A DNA stretch of 64,000 bases. Origin: Oasisia sp. SBJ-2009. Taxonomy: Eukaryota; Annelida; Polychaeta; Sabellida; Siboglinidae. This document shows positions 43,367 to 55,777 of this stretch, piece by piece. The DNA lies in contig OZ024854.1 of NCBI GenBank assembly GCA_964017155.1, forward strand, positions 55,111,441 to 55,175,440. Reading direction: 5' to 3'. The notes below the pieces were generated by a model. That model ran no database searches. It was not told the DNA's origin and saw nothing but the letters and a program-made list of their open reading frames with translations. The position numbers and the translations under genes are program-made. The number at the start of each line of letters is the position of its first letter. Position 1 is the stretch's first letter.

Positions 43367-44745
43367 TCAATTCTTTTTTTTAACAAGACAATCAACAAAG
43401 TCATATTTAATTAGTATTTCTAATAGTTTGTAAATTACTGATGTTAAACTCACTGGTCTATTATTCTCTGACTTGTTTCTCGAAGCTTTTTTAAATAATG
43501 GTATAATGTTTGCTTCTTTCCATTTTATCGGAACCATGCCCTCCTCTAATGACAAATTGAACACTGTCGCAAGCGGTATGCTGATGTGTTCTATAAGTTC
43601 CAGTAGTAATTTGGGATGAATCCCATCCAGTCCAGGTGATTTATTTACCTCCACATCTCTTATTTCCATAGCTACCATTGCTGGGGTTACAATTAGTTGT
43701 CCTAAATAGTCAGACATATATCATTACCTTCTAGAGGACCGACCATATCCTGAACTTTCTGTTTACTTCGAACATACGCATAACAACTCTTGGTGTCATG
43801 TTTTACATAAATAAATATGTTTTGTTCGTAGCTTCTCTTTGAATTTCTAATTTTAGCTGTAGCTTGGTTAAATGCTTCTTTATAAAAGGCATAGTCTTCT
43901 TCACTTACAGTATGTCTATATGTCTTCCACATCATTTGCTTGTACTTGACTTGTAAATGGCTTCCTTCGATAAGTGTTTCTTTTTTACCTTTCCCCGTGT
44001 TTTTTCAAGGGGACAAATTTGTCAATGACGCAGTCAATTTAAATCTAGCATTCTGTTGGTGTCTTATTCTTCAGTGTGCTATTCCAGTCTATCTTTTGCT
44101 AAATACTCCCTCATATCCTGATATCTATCTTTGTGATTTGTTTACTGTACATTATTTTCCTATTCCGTTCTCTCTTTACGTTGATGATAACATATATATG
44201 GTTGTTATCACTACATCCCAGTGGCTCACATATCTTGACATTATCATCAAATTCCTTCTGATAGCTCAAAACTATGTCCAACACGTTCTTGCCCCTGGTC
44301 GGTTCTAATACATGTTGAGAAAGGAAAGTATCTTGTACTAAATTTTAAAACGCTTTTGGTCCTCTCTACCAGTACTCTGTAGAGATGTCCACTGTATATG
44401 CTCATGGTTAAAATCCCCCATTATACTGTCCCGTTTACTCACTTCTTTTATAGCCCGATGTTTTTCATTCTCTTCTATGCTTATGTTTGGACTCCGATAA
44501 ACTAACCCAACAGTTAATGTTGAGTTTCCTGTAACTATGTTACACCAGACAACTTCTTCTCATTCTGCTTCTTTTTCTAATTTGTTTTCATAAGCATGGA
44601 TAGATTCTTTAATATATAAAGTAACTCCGCCTTCCCTTCTTCCTAATATATCTTTCCTAAGCATTACATATCCTGTCGTTTCTAATTCGGCATCAGATAT
44701 ATCGGGAGTGGCCCAAGATTCAGTTATATTATTTTCTATCATAAT
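43367..44745 (-). pseudogene. CR1-type LINE ORF2: endonuclease and first half of RT
   Basis: The minus strand, downward: 44742-44560 reads ELETTGYVMLRKDILGRREG, GVTLYIKES (endonuclease). 43935-43702 reads YEQNIFIYVKHDTKSCYAYV (linker). 43717-43367 reads DVEVNKSPGLDGIHPKLLLE, GMVPIKWKEANIIPLFKKAS and PVSLTSVIYKLLE (RT N-terminal part). The copy ends there without the catalytic YADD region. It is continuous with the ORF1 part at 44908-45965. Confidence 0.8.
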
Positions 44746-44907
44746 GTTTAGTTCATTTCGTTTGTTTACTATGCTCCTTGCATTTAAACAAACACATTTT
44801 CAACCAAATTCCGTAGGGCTTTCCAGACTGTTCTTTGCTGATTTAGTTTTGCTGTCTTTATCTAGGCTTTATTTGGCTTCTCTGTGTATCTCCCCTGCGA
44901 AACTAGT

Positions 44908-45965
44908 TTAAATAGTTGCAACCTGTTCCACTGTCCATAGGTAGAAGCAGGTTATCGGAGAACACTGCGGCGCCTTTCCGCTTAGATGGAGGCCATCTCT
45001 CTTATACATGTCTTCTTTTCCAACAAAGTATCCCCAGAAATCTACAAATCCAACTCCTTCTTCTTCACACATCTGCTCTACTAGTGTGTTAATTGCCATC
45101 CTCTTGCAGTTTCTACATGTTACTCCCCTTCCCCTCATCACTGGCAACATTCCTGAGAGAATAATCTACTCAACTCTTGTCTTCTTCAGTGTTTCTACCA
45201 ACTCTCTATATCTCTGTACCATCCTGGTTGTTCCTTCCTTGTCTGCATTGTTCGTCACTACATATATTAATATATATCCTCCCTGGCCATGCCCCAATAC
45301 GTTCTCTACCCGTTCAGTAACATGCTCTATTCTAGCTCCCGGAAGACAAACAACTACGTCTTTTCCTTTGCTTAATGTCCTATCTACCTTTTGCAAAATG
45401 GAGTCTCCCATAAATAACCTTTCTGTTCTCAATGCCCCCTCGATCCCCCTTGTTGCTAACATTTCCCTGCCGCTTTCTCTGTTGTTCCTTATTTCCCTGA
45501 CTGTTTTCTTCGTGTCATCATCGTTGTTGTTGACTTCCGTTTGGTCACATCTACTATCACTTCCTTTCTTCCCTTCGTCTTTTCTCCTGTCGCATCCACT
45601 TCTATCATATCCTGTCCCCTTGCCCGCCCTTCTTCTCTACTGTCACTTTCTCCCCTGTTACCTTCCTGCACGTCATGTTTTCTGTTGTTCTTTCTCCATT
45701 TGTTTTTCTTGCAATCACCCTCCCCCCTCTCCCCATCCCTTTCACAATATCCGTTGGTCTAGCTAAATCTGCTGTCAGACAGTCCACTTTCCAACACCCT
45801 AAACATTGGCAAGTAAACCCTTCCTCCGTTGTCTCTGATCAAGACGTTCCGCACCCGGTACGGCAAAATGCCCCAAGCTGTGGCAGTGATTACACACCAA
45901 GTGCCTCCTTGCCGTCACTTGCCGCTTGCAAGGTGCCATATTACGACTTATCGAAATCAACTTAG
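44908..45965 (-). pseudogene. CR1-type LINE ORF1 with SGNH esterase domain
   Basis: 45462-45166 on the minus strand contains GDSILQKVDRTLSKGKDVVV, LPGARIEHV and VVTNNADKEGTT, matching blocks I (GDS) and III (normally GTNN) of SGNH/GDSL hydrolases. 45150-44908 contains GVGFVDFWGYFVGKEDMYKR and DGLHLSGK, the D-x-x-H block V. Such esterase domains are known in ORF1 of CR1/L2 LINEs. Upstream, 45940-45780 has a Cys-rich piece (EEGFTCQCLGCWK) that may be the PHD-like finger of the same ORF1. A stop and a frameshift separate the pieces. Confidence 0.8.
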
Positions 45966-46334
45966 TTTATACCAACTTAGTCTTTAGGAGGACTTTGTGT
46001 TTATTGTGTACCACAACCGCAGCACACTTTATGTTATAAACAACTTACTACCTATGCTACCATGAACAATAAGTTTAGTCTGTACTGGTACCGTTCCCTA
46101 GCGGAAACGTTGGACACTACCTATATAGATAAACTAGGGTTTCCTACTAAAACGCTTGCTTATTTTTAATAACAATGGCACCTAATCAAAGTTTATCTCA
46201 TGTATGTAGCTGTTATGCGCATTACTTTATCTGTTATATATTATATCAATTAATCAGATTGGCTAAATGTGTTTACAATCTTGTTGAAAGCTAGCTTACC
46301 ATATTTGTGCCCACTATAAATAATATATGTATAC

Positions 46335-46336
<2 letters not shown>

Positions 46337-46415
<79 letters not shown>
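46337..46415. repeat. (TA)n microsatellite
   Basis: About 39 TA units. Confidence 0.97.
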
Positions 46416-46420
<5 letters not shown>

Positions 46421-46439
46421 ACGCCTCGACCTACACTGT

Positions 46440-48078
46440 TGGCCGATGACGATGCGCTAGATCTAGATGGCCAATGCTTCATCGTTAACTCACACCTGTA
46501 GACAGTCGGAGTTTGTCTTGACATTATTGCGTGTCATGGTCAATAATCCTCAGCAGTTCTCCTGTCGATGATATTTTGAGCCAAGTATAAAGAAGTTGAT
46601 GCAAGTTGAACCGTCTACTACGTTAGATCGTATTCCCTTGGAATTGCCTCTACACTGCGTTGCTTTATCCGCTGAGGATACTTATGTATAATTATCAAAG
46701 ATAACCTTTACTTTGTTAAGACCTCGAGCTTTTGAGTGGATGAACGTAAATATGATTTGCCAAGGTGTTTGTAGTTACTGAAGTTCTTGACTGCCAGCAA
46801 CACCCTGCAAGACTGTCATTCCACCAACTATGAGTCAGCATCTCCATTTGATGGGTTTTATATATGTAGTAGATTATTGGGTTGTGTCACTATTGGTGTG
46901 CACACTGCACACAGCTGGCGGAGATGAAAGTCTGAGAATTCCAAGAATGTCATATTTGAAATCCTTGTCCCAAAGAACATATATCCTCATACCACAAGTA
47001 TTAATCTAAATGAAACAGTTATTAAAATAATGGGAAATAATATTTTAGAAATAACCGCTAAATCTCTATGGAACGTAATAGAAAAAATGGAAACATGTTT
47101 TTTTTTATAAAGTTCTATATACTATTTGGATAACAATAACACTATTTGTAACGATGATGCCTGTAACGTTTGTAAGGTCAGATAACAGTAAGAATTACTT
47201 TATTTCAGGCAAAATACAACATGACGATTTTGCACTCACAACATGGTTCGTTAACAGCCCCGTAGCACGGAGTCCGGGAAAACTTGGTTAAAAATGTCAC
47301 ATACTGAAATGTTTGTCCCGGATAATTTAACGATTTCGTGACAATACCCGAAATATGACAAAATTAAATTCGTTGACATTTGCCGACGGACTGTAAATCA
47401 AAAGCCAAGGACAGTGAACTATTAACTACATAAGCATACACAGTATGTAACGAATAATACTATGTTTTCAGACAAAATGTATATTCTATATCTGTAAGCC
47501 AGTATTACATAATTACATGGCTTAGAATGTAACACTACAGATTCACATCATAACCTCTGCGACATTAGTAGAATACCAATAACAAATGACATGCAACCCA
47601 AATACTAAAACTGTTTCAGTCTACACGAAATAACTGTGCAACATACAGCAACGAATTATACACATATTAATATCAAAGAGTGCGGATTTAGATTAGATTT
47701 ACTTTAGATTTTTGTTTTCGTATGAATTTCTACCTGGCTAATAAACAGGTATACTGAAAATGAAACATCAATGGATTATAACTTTATAAATTTATAACTT
47801 AAAGAAGATAGATAAGTCAACGTATAGTAAACGTTTGTTTGATGAAAATATGCGGATGCCACATTTAATTGTTATATGTTGGAATTATCTTTAAACATAT
47901 TTTGAAGATAATATTGACCTATATAAAGATTTGTAGGAAAACTTGGTGGAACATAAATTAAATGTTAAACTCAAAGGTTAAAAACCCCAAGTTAAACGAT
48001 AAATGTATAGCTTCTGATGAAATTCATTGTACCAAAACTGTATGTTATAGATAAGTTCAATAATACTTTACCGATATC
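46440..48078. other. AT-rich unique sequence, nothing recognised
   Basis: No ORF above about 60 codons and no repeat or element end found. It ends at the target duplication of the second long-TIR element. Confidence 0.45.
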
Positions 48079-48179
48079 GGTCACTAGTAGTAATCTAGGA
48101 TCCGAACACTCCCCCTTGGAACGGAGCGGTAGAATTTGACAGGTGGAAGGTCAACGGTCACATGTCAAAAGATAGACGA

Positions 48180-48450
48180 AAAGGTCAAAGGTTAAAAGGT
48201 CAAATGGCGCCCCCTGGCAGAAAGTTACACGCTGGCGCGGAACGCGCCGGTTCCTCCGGAGCAAGGTCAAAGGTCAAGATCAAAGGTCAAGATCAAAGGT
48301 AACATGTCAAAGTCAAAGTCAAATGACAAGTGGCGCCCACATTGCGGACAGGTCACGAACTAGTACTGTCCAAATTCGTACGTCTGATTTAAAAAGGGGT
48401 CAAGTGGAGTTAGAGGTCACGTAGCGCCCCCTCTCGGATAGGTGACGAAC
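48180..48450. promoter_or_regulatory. subterminal AGGTCA repeats and CTCF-like words, left end
   Basis: AAAGGTCAAAGGTTAAAAGG, AGGTCAAAGGTCA at 48264-48276 (perfect DR1), further AAGGTCAAGATCAAAGGT repeats, ATGGCGCCCCCTGGCAG at about 48203 and GTAGCGCCCCCTCTCGGATA at about 48429. The right end has CTATCCGCGAGGGGGCGCTA at about 51430 and TGTCCGCAATGGGGGCGCCA at about 51521. Confidence 0.5.
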
Positions 48451-49349
48451 TACAAACTAGGTCAATGAACAACTGGAGCCATCTGACGGATATGTCTTCA
48501 GCTAATACCCATTAATACGTGTGTCTTATTTTTAAACTACTTCTAAAAATAGTCAAGATGTCATCCTGGCAATCGCTTTCATTGGCTGTTGCGGAGCAAG
48601 CAAGGAAATGGGTTTTTGAGGGGTAGCTTTGGAGGAGCAACACCTTTAACCAAATAGGGTTTTAACATTGTCTTAATGAAAAAGCGTTATGAAAAACCGA
48701 ATACGTCTTTGTGTCATGACATGGAACGGAGAAAGTTAAAAGGTTATAAATTATTGTATTAAACTATACCAAAACAGAGCTTAACACAACTCCCTATGGG
48801 AGACCTGTCGCCGGTTCAACTATAGGTTTCTAGGCAACCAGCAGTGAATAATAAAACAATGAAACACATTGTATACGTCACGTAGTGTCCCTTAATGCAA
48901 CTGGAGCGGAGTATGCAAACATGTTATCCGTTGTTGTGTCTTTTTAAAACTATACCAAACAGGCCTTAAGGCAGCGGCCTATGCAGTGCGCCTCCTCTCC
49001 TGGTAGTTAGCTCCCACGTATGCGACTAACATACTTGGTCCTTCATGTCCAGTGTGGGTGCAACACGGGCTTGTCTACCCAAGCTTGCTGCTTGCCGACC
49101 AGGCCAGTCGGTTGCTGTGTTATCATCGAGGGACACTGGCTAAGTCAGCTTCAGTGGACGACGTTGTATTGTTGCAAGTGTTTGGTACACTAACCATCGA
49201 CTGTGCGACTAGCCAACGCTACTGTAAGTCACTGGTTCAACTATATGTTGCTAGGCAACCAGCAGTAAATAAAAAAACAATGTAATACATTGTATCTGTC
49301 ACGTATTGCCCTACCTTCACAAGTCTGGATACGTTTATTCATATGGTGG

Positions 49350-49880
49350 TATCACTACATGTCCAGTATGTAGTACACATAGGTCACGTTCTCCAAGTAG
49401 GAAAGTTACATAAGTCGTGCAATGTTCATGCGTGTTGTCCTGTATGTAGGTTACATACCATTTCTTCCAATAAAACATTGTAGCTCACTCGTCGCTACCA
49501 TGTCCAGCATGTAGGTCACACCGGTCACGTTCTGCACGTAGCCACCTTACATATGTCGTGCAATGCTCATGCGTGTTATCCAGTGTGTAGGTCACATACC
49601 ATTTCTTCCAATACAAATGTGTAGCTCACTCGTCGCAACCATGTCCAGTATGTAAGTCACACCGGTCACGTTCTGCACTTAGGCAACATACATATGTCGT
49701 GCAATGCGCATGCGTGTAGTCCAGTATGTTGGTCACGTGGCATTTATTCAAATACAAAATTGTGGTTCACGCGTCGCTACCATGTCCAGTATGTAGGTCA
49801 CACCGGTCACGTTCTGCACGTAGGCAACTTACATATGTCAAGCAATGCGCATGCGTGTTGTCCAGTTACATACCATTGCG
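49350..49880. repeat. 141-bp tandem repeat, nearly four copies
   Basis: TCACGTTCTGCACGTAGGCA, then ACTTACATATGTCGTGCAAT recurs with starts near 49383, 49524, 49666 and 49807, i.e. 141-142 bp apart. Copies also share GCATGCGTGTTGTCCAGTAT and CACTCGTCGCTACCATGTCC. A part copy (TCATATGTCGTGCAATGCGC) reappears at about 50518 in the right half. Confidence 0.85.
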
Positions 49881-49969
49881 TTAGACAGGTGGTGTTTTCA
49901 CAATCTAACTAAGTTATTCTTGTAACTTGTAGTGAAATGAAATATTTTTCTGTTTCGACGCCATACCTT

Positions 49970-50225
49970 TTTCAAGTTTTTCATATTTTTGTTTTAGTCG
50001 GTGTGCCAACTTTGCATCATTTCACAACTTTTCAGCGTTTCATCGCGTTGACTTTGTCAATTTGACGTATGTTTAGTGTTTACATGCGAAAACGTTGTCA
50101 AGTTTTTCATATTTTACTAAGTCGGTGTGCCAACTTTGTACCATTTCACAATTTTTCTCGGCGATTGCTTTGCGACTTTGACGTATATTCTTTTTCTGAG
50201 TCATCTTGGTACATTCGTATCCTTC
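49970..50225. repeat. 126-bp tandem duplication
   Basis: CAAGTTTTTCATATTT and GTCGGTGTGCCAACTTTG at about 49972-50015 recur at about 50098-50140; both copies end in CTTTGACGTAT-type text. Confidence 0.7.
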
Positions 50226-51599
50226 GGTGGGAAAACGTTGTCACTTTCTATCATAAACCGAGAACCTTGGTGGTTTTTTCTTACGACTGACACCATTTTC
50301 CTCAACAAATCTAAAACAACGTGGCAAAATGTTGGATTGTGACGTCAGTTATTTACAAACTGGTGCCATATAGCGGATATAGCTGACACTTCCTTAAACG
50401 CTAGCCCCATCTAGCGGACAAAATAGCCACTAATTAGGGTTTGCCATATAACACGATGGCTTCGACTACTTCCGTAACAGAATGTCGTGTAAAATGGTGG
50501 AAAATGGTAGGAAACTTTCATATGTCGTGCAATGCGCATGCGGTGATACCGCCATATGTATAAATTGTTCAGACTTGTGAAGGTAGGGCCACTACGTGAC
50601 AGATACAATGTATTACATTGGTTTTTATTTACTGCTGGTTGCCTAGCAACGTATAATTGAACCAGTGACTTACAGTAGCAAGTCGCACAGTCGATGATTA
50701 GTTTACCAACCACTTGTAAAACTACAACGTCGTCCACTTATGCAGACTGAGCCAGTGTCCCTCGATGAGAACACATAAACCGACTGGCCTGATCGGGAGG
50801 CAGCAAGGGTAGATAGTCAAGCCCGTGTTGCACCCACACTGGACATGAAGGACCAGGTATGTTAGTCGCATACGTGGGACATAACTACCAGGAGAGGAGG
50901 CACACTGCATAGGCCGCTCCGTTAAGTCCTGTTTGGTACAGTTTTAAAAAGACACAATAACATATAATATTTTTGCATACTCCGCTCCAGTTGCACTAAG
51001 GGACACTACGTGACAGACACAATGTGTTTCATTGTTTTTATTATTTACTGCTGGTTGCCTAGCAACCTATAGTTGAACCGGCGACAGGTCTGTCATAGGG
51101 TGTTGTATTAATCTCTGTTTTGGTATAGTTTAATACAATAATTTGTAACCTTTTACCTTTCTCCGTTCCATGTCTTGACACAAAGATGTATTCGGTTTTT
51201 CATAAAGCTTTTTCATTAAAACAATGTTAAAACCCTCCTGCTCCTCCAAAACTACCCCTAAAAAAACATTTCCTTGCTTGCTCCGCAACAGCCAATGAAC
51301 ACGTTCGCCAGGATGACCTCATGACTATTTTAGAAGTAGTTTAACAAATAAGACACACGTATTTATGGGGTATTAGCTGAAGACATATCCGTCAGATGGC
51401 TCCACTTGACCTAGTTTGTAGTTCGTCACCTATCCGCGAGGGGGCGCTACGTGACATCTAACCCCACTTGACCCCTTTAAAAAATAAGACGCACGAATTT
51501 GGAGAGTACTAGTTCGTGACCTGTCCGCAATGGGGGCGCCACTTGACCTCTCCGCTCTTAGGGGGAGTGATCGAATCCTACATTACTACGGTCACTCCC

Positions 51600-52030
51600 T
51601 GATTAATAAACTAAAGTAAGTAGGAAAAATATACAAACGATAACAATGCAAGTTTTGTCTGACTACCCACTGACCCCAAAGAAATAATAAACGTAGTTCG
51701 GTAGGCAAATATAAACGAATCAAGGATGTGACTAAATAGAACCATATTTTGTGCAACAAAGAATTCCTCAAAACAACTCGTGTACCTTTGTAATACATAT
51801 AAAGACTGGCATTATTCCTAGTAAACTTAGAATAGCGAAAATCATACCAGAATATAAAAACCAAAGCCCATAAATTTTAATACAATATATATATATCAAT
51901 TTCAAACCTTCTACAAAATACCAGGACGCTTACAGAAATACCAGAACGTTTTCAAATAAAAAGGTTTCACACTTATTTAACAACACAACATTAATCATCT
52001 GAATAGCAATATGGTTTAAGAAACAATAGT
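51600..52030. other. AT-rich unique sequence, nothing recognised
   Basis: A 90-residue minus-strand frame (51864-51592) shows no motif and overlaps the element border, so it is not kept as a gene. Confidence 0.35.
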
Positions 52031-52044
52031 CTACTCATAAGGCT

Positions 52045-52410
<366 letters not shown>

Positions 52411-53090
52411 ATACTGAATATAGTCTAAAGGCAGCTTATGTCGACCAGTCCCTACAGGACCGGCTTATGATGACCTGACGTATTTTCTATTTAATACATT
52501 TTCCAAAGATGTAACACTGGAACGTTGTTTCTAATACTAATGTTTAACATATAATGAAATTCATCAAAATATTTCAATAAATAAGGAAATTAAATATGCC
52601 AAAAAATGGGTCTACATAACACCGCGTATACATAGATGCCGATTTATGTAGACCGGAGCAACGCCGGAAGCTGCACATATTTAGTTAGCCTTTTTTGCGA
52701 TGGACGCCGAATCTAGTAAACAGTAAAACAATGTGGAGAAATGTAAACCAAGTCGAAGCCCAAGTTATGTTTGATCACAGAATGTATCGATGCGTAAACA
52801 ACAAAGACCAACATTTTTTAAAGACAAAATGCAAGTCTTACTAATTTACATATAATAATATAGCCTTTTGCATCAGTATGAAGCATATCATACACTGAAC
52901 ACGAAACGCCAACCCTTCGTTCGGTATATACCATAAATATTGATTTATGAGAACTTTGACCCGGTACACATAACCCGGCACACAATATACTTAACAATAT
53001 GCACGGTGCTGGAGAAAGCATGCTCAAAATAACTTAAAGGTACTCAATCCACTCGTTTGCTAATCGCCAAACCGGTTCTTTTATTAGCAG

Positions 53091-54110
53091 ATGGGTAATG
53101 TGTTAATAGTTTAACTTGTATGCACAGTCAGTAATTTTTTTAAATGCGTACTTTTCATTTTATAATTGTAAAAAAAGAATCGCCGTTACACCGGGTATAA
53201 CTGGCGAAACAATCAGCAACTGCCGACGCCCTGTGCTTTTTGGGTCACGTGTTTTATGCGAGATCGACTTACTATGGCACAATAACAAATCGCACGTGCT
53301 TTTGCGCGTCATGACTAAGATTGCAAGTCAAAGGCAGCGATTCTTCTATGTCACTATGAATGTACGCATTAAGTGCATTAACGCAGTCAGCAACAAGAGC
53401 GAGTAGTCGGGGGATAATTCACTCTTGTGAACGTTGACTCGACGCGGATTCTCTAACTTGTAAGATTATGATAAATATAACTATAAGTCTGACAGTGTCA
53501 CTGACAAGGCAAGCCAGTTTGAGTTGACAGTCACCATCGGCATCGGCCATCGCCATCGCATCGGCATCGCCATCGATATCGCTCAGCATCACAACCTGTG
53601 TAAGTGTGTTGATATGTGCCGGTATTGTATTTGATTACGCAGGATCTTGTTAATAAACTTAGTAATTGCGAAAGTACATATCCAGAGAGAATAGATGACG
53701 TGAGGGACGAAATAAAAAATAAAATTGACATGGGGGACTGGCTCTTGTCTGTCGGGCAAGAAACGTTGTATTTTTAGAGGGAGCATCCGTTATTTCGTGT
53801 AACAGAACGTCAAACGGAGAATTATATTATATTTCACAATTATTAACACAGTGTTTTGCGACTCACATTTCAGTACTATTACTGAATGTTGATTTATATT
53901 ATATGTTATGCAAAATAATTAAAATTTGTATAACAGCGATGATTGATGGTGATGTTTTTTTCAATAAAAAATAAACATGAAAATAAAATGTTAATACAGT
54001 AGGTGTACATTATATCATGCAAGTATTGCATATAACATTCTTGCACTTGTTTCCATTGTAGTCAATGCCTGGCTGTAGTCTATGTACCTGGTACCTTTCA
54101 ATTCACACAT
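53091..54110. other. interior of the 7.2 kb element, left part; no gene recognised
   Basis: A 96-residue plus frame (53116-53406) has no motif. A CATCGGCATCGCCATCG-type hexamer-like run is at 53533-53580. Confidence 0.35.
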
Positions 54111-54535
54111 GCCAGCTGTTTTCAAATATTTATCAACATTTTCATCGCAGCAGAATCTGAATGCATAATATATTCAAATTATAATATTGCTACAGGCCAC
54201 ACTACAATACAAAAGTGAGACAAGGCAGAGGAGAGGCTAAGATTAAGGCAGTCACATGGGTATGGCAGATGCAGGGAGGATATGTAGTCTGTGGGAGGCT
54301 CACATCTGATCAATCCAGGTAATTTAAACAGCTGTTTTCAAATATTTATCAACATTTTCATCACAGCCGTATATGAATGCATAATATATTCAAATTATAA
54401 TATTACAACAATGCAAAAGTGAGACAAGGCAGAGGAGAGGCTAATATTAAGACAGTCACATGGGTATGGCAGATGCAGTGATGATACGTAGTCTGTGGGA
54501 GGCTCACATCTGATCAATTCAGGTAATTTAAACAT
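54111..54535. repeat. tandem duplication, about 215-bp unit
   Basis: CAGCTGTTTTCAAATATTTA, TCAACATTTTCATCGCAGC through GTGGGAGGCTCACATCTGAT and CCAGGTAATTTAAA at 54114-54328 is repeated at 54331-54530 with about 10 percent change and a short deletion. Confidence 0.85.
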
Positions 54536-55202
54536 CTTAACAATCAACAATGTATAAATTATCAAAATATTTTAATATGTCCATTTAAATATACATTTGT
54601 TTTCATTAACATATTATCTTGAACATGGAAAACTAGAATAACCTTTGCTCTTGTATAATGCATATTATACCCAGTGTGTCAACATTAATGTACATACACT
54701 GTGTAAGTCGTGGGGCATGGCTATATAGATCAGTTTTTAAAATTACCTTCAAAATGGTTCATTTTTAAGGATGTTTTAACTTATTCCCTGGGAAATAGAG
54801 AGGAAACAAATGCACGGCTACAAGTGTAAACATGTTTATAGCAAGAAATACCTATGAGGTGGCCATCCTGGCATATTTTGTGCAAAATGGCTTAGAAAAA
54901 CACTGAGGTGGTCCACCTCACTCATCAGGGGAAATACTGAAGCGGTGACTCAAGAAATAAATAATACAGTTTTGAAGAAGGTAGACATACATATTATGAA
55001 TGCTTGAATATTTTCTGAGGGAATGTGCTGTTGGCATCACAATAACCTTATTTTGTCATTTCCAACATTTGCGTTGACCAGACAACCTCACATATTCATG
55101 TTTGACATAAAATGTCAAAAATGAATATGTGTACACCATATGTAGTAGTTATTGCATGGCATCATTATTTACTCCTAACTCCACTACCATGATGCATGTT
55201 GT

Positions 55203-55433
55203 TTGCTTACTGAAACTGAATACATGCTTTTCTTTACAGGTCAACAAGAAACTGAACAATGCTTAATGCCACTAGTTCAACAAGTTACAGGACAGTTGTA
55301 TTTGTGGACAGGACTATACAGCTATGAGCCGTGCAAGATGCTGGATATTAAATGTCAAGTATTCGAATGTACTCCGCAGTACTGGTGGTGTGTACACTGG
55401 CTTCCATGCTGGTCAGATACCCTGACTGACTAG
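55203..55433 (+). pseudogene. broken Cys-bearing ORF of the 7.2 kb element (possibly KDZ-type)
   Basis: The frame reads LYLWTGLYSYEPCKMLDIKC, QVFECTPQYW and stops at 55433. The next frame continues VYTGFHAGQIP and, later, DTRHFLVNYISLDID. The pattern G-x-Y-x-L then paired Cys and a G-F-x-x-G turn is reminiscent of the CxC cluster of KDZ (Kyakuja-Dileera-Zisupton) transposases, which sit in large elements. The match is weak and from memory only. An acceptor-like TTTCTTTACAG lies at 55230-55240. Confidence 0.25.
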
Positions 55434-55777
55434 AATGTAGAATGCAGAGTGCTTGACATGCGAATATGGTGATGCCTGACTAGCTTTGCAGTTGGTGATG
55501 GAACTGTGGATGCCATGGTCTGTCAAATATGGCATGAGCCGTTGGTCAACCTCTCTCGACACTCGACATTTTTTGGTGAACTACATCAGCTTGGATATCG
55601 ATGACATTGTGTGAGTTCACTCTGTTTGATGATACTGCATACCAGCTTCCTGGCATTTTGCTGTACATCCACATCTGCCTATACAAGAAACAAAGTGACA
55701 ATTAACATGGCTGTGACATGTATGATATTTTATATGTGACAACACACGTAGCCGAAGTCAATATCATGGTAATAATT

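Larger units (their letters stand above)
48079..51596. mobile_element. 3.5 kb non-autonomous long-inverted-repeat element
   Basis: The element is 48086-51589, flanked by GGTCACT at 48079-48085 and 51590-51596 (7-bp duplication). Ends read GTAGTAATCTAGGATCCGAA and, complemented, GTAGTAATGTAGGATTCGAT, both followed by CACTCCCCCT. Arms of about 1.0-1.2 kb (48086-49310 and 50560-51589) are inverted copies containing GTGGAGCCATCTGACGG-type and TAATACGTGTGTCTTATTTT-type segments shared with 27592-38231. No coding exon of the large element remains. The unmatched centre holds a 141-bp tandem array. It is a deletion derivative or a relative mobilised by the same source. Confidence 0.8.
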
